From contig CAVWVF010000007.1 of NCBI GenBank assembly GCA_963758335.1, forward strand, positions 527,710-591,709: a DNA stretch of 64,000 nucleotides, given 5' to 3'. Position 1 is the first letter of the stretch, and each line of letters opens with the position of its first letter. The notes under the pieces are model-generated. The model was not told where the DNA came from and ran no database searches. It saw nothing but the letters and a program-made list of their open reading frames with translations. Source of the DNA: Roseiarcus sp963758335 (lineage in GTDB: Bacteria > Pseudomonadota > Alphaproteobacteria > Rhizobiales > Beijerinckiaceae). The position numbers and the translations under genes were made by a program. Positions 62,480 through 64,000 of this stretch are shown one piece after another.

Positions 62480-64000
<1,521 letters not shown>

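Overview
The window comes from a GC-rich alphaproteobacterium, most likely Hyphomicrobiales (Rhizobiales). The thiC-thiO-thiS-thiG-thiE-thiD order behind a TPP riboswitch, the coxB-coxA-ctaG-coxC cluster, the rplJ-rplL-rpoB-rpoC operon, GTG starts and the families of short GC-rich palindromic repeats all fit. This placement is inferred from gene content, not from a phylogeny. Core genes (thi operon, mutS, cox cluster, ada, rpoBC) lie in islands between stretches full of insertion sequences, toxin-antitoxin remnants and decaying genes.

Layout. 1-5204: the 3' end of a group II intron, then a dead ISNCY-type transposase, an IS1380 transposase and a complete IS1182-type element with inverted repeats. 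5205-11326: thiamine operon (promoter, TPP riboswitch, terminator, thiC, thiO, thiS, thiG, thiE, thiD) invaded by four palindromic repeats, two of them inside coding sequence and read through in frame. 11378-15316: a DUF3095 cyclase-like gene and mutS. 15317-20389: a broken LysE exporter, a two-helix membrane gene split by an ISL3 element with an exact 8-bp target duplication, a second broken membrane gene, an IS630 remnant, a HigA remnant and a DUF2283 gene. 20390-26319: SpoIIAA-like protein, MscS channel, thioesterase and the cytochrome aa3 oxidase cluster. 26587-31995: second broken LysE copy, ada with a 2OG-Fe(II) oxygenase, two antitoxin-toxin pairs whose toxins are dead, and a DUF1841-like protein. 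32767-41357: IS110, a frameshifted membrane/coiled-coil protein, a LigB-type dioxygenase, a dead integrase, an intact TacAT-type pair, phage-tail remnants and repeats. 41839-45981: an IS1595 element interrupted by a complete IS21 element; both target duplications can be read. 46754-51040: a sugar-acid catabolic cluster in which three of four genes carry frameshifts or stops. 51704-56409: second IS1595 element (intact transposase), PRC-barrel protein, two secreted proteins and a RelBE pair. 56410-64000: L10 leader, rplJ, rplL, rpoB and the 5' part of rpoC.

Three patterns stand out. First, a family of palindromic repeats has entered genes in frame (thiO, thiD, the oxygenase) and supplies the ribosome binding site of thiE; nested in or between such repeats is a 42-44 bp two-hairpin module, present three times, always at or near the tip of a host palindrome. 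Second, at least four accessory genes are broken by perfect tandem micro-duplications of 4, 5, 7 and 10 bp. Third, the toxins are inactivated in two toxin-antitoxin pairs while their antitoxins remain readable. The housekeeping genes look intact, so the lesions are unlikely to be random sequencing error, although single-base indels cannot be separated from assembly error here.
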